A stretch of DNA of 13,666 bases from Chrysochromulina tobinii. Taxonomy: Eukaryota > Haptophyta > Prymnesiales > Chrysochromulinaceae. Both the position numbers and the translations under genes were made by a program. The notes beneath the pieces were generated by a model that saw only the letters and a list, made by a program, of their open reading frames with translations, was not told the DNA's origin and did no database searches. The stretch is from positions 1 to 13,666 of the forward strand of contig JWZX01002256.1 of the NCBI GenBank assembly GCA_001275005.1, written 5' to 3'. Shown in pieces: positions 13,512 through 13,666 of the stretch (positions are counted from its first letter, which is position 1; each line of letters begins with the position of its first letter).

Positions 13512-13666
13512 TCTGAAGTATTACTGAGCTGGAGACAAACGCCAGCCTTCATTATTCGGTGCCGATCCCAAAATCACTTTCCTCATCCGACGTAGGAGCG
13601 CGAAGAGCCAAATCGTCGAGGGGCACTTGGGGAGTTGTGCGGCAAGCGTTCTTAAGTTTAGGCCGT
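13512..13666. other. Window end, no recognisable feature
   Basis: Unique-looking sequence of moderate GC; I see no coding frame, RNA gene or repeat. Confidence 0.5.

Overview
The window is nuclear DNA of a GC-rich unicellular eukaryote. Evidence: spliced genes, long Pro/Ser-rich and poly-Ala tracts, a C-type lectin receptor-like protein, a filamin-repeat protein, and no bacterial gene packing or ribosome-binding sites. The Cys-rich C..TC...DGG..C..GTDC.DC repeat, the SPPPP linkers and the membrane-proximal domain suggest a marine alga, most likely a haptophyte. That placement rests on remembered protein style, not on a search. AG|G acceptors and a GC donor are also reported in dinoflagellates, so they remain an alternative.

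Layout. (1) 3-2800, plus strand: 3' part of a gene for a type-I membrane protein with a C-type lectin domain, Cys-rich repeats, a long proline-rich stalk, one transmembrane segment and a cytoplasmic tail. An apparent frameshift lies near 939-990. (2) 2801-3034: a short convergent spacer holding a partial copy of the neighbouring gene's C-terminal coding sequence. (3) 3035-10214, minus strand: one filamin-repeat gene. I rebuilt 14 exons and 13 introns whose phases all agree, giving 1486 aa with seven Ig-like filamin repeats and a low-complexity tail. (4) 10215-10366: a compact divergent promoter region. (5) 10367-11811, plus strand: a two-exon ornithine cyclodeaminase / mu-crystallin family gene (350 aa). 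(6) 11812-13666: gene-poor DNA with a duplicated fragment of the lectin gene's last coding part (12163-12384), TGAC repeats, a 47-bp minisatellite and a 40-bp repeat.

The most striking feature is the introns. Nearly all are built from short tandem repeats of about 10-26 bp. Read in the sense of the host gene, these repeats reiterate branch-site-like pentamers (CTGAT, CTAAT, CTCAT). The sense is kept on both strands: the minus-strand filamin gene and the plus-strand dehydrogenase gene show the same motif relative to their own RNA. At least eight introns also carry tandem copies of an adjacent exon edge with its splice site, at periods of 43, 56, 79, 83 or 93 nt. Two introns are exactly one (79 nt) and three (3 x 83 nt) duplication units long, as expected if the introns were created or enlarged by tandem duplication of AG|GT-bearing exon sequence. 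Several introns end in a CTGAT...ATCAG hairpin at the acceptor.

The three genes have no obvious common pathway: a surface receptor, a cytoskeletal or scaffold-like protein and a cytosolic metabolic enzyme. They look like ordinary neighbours, not a cluster.
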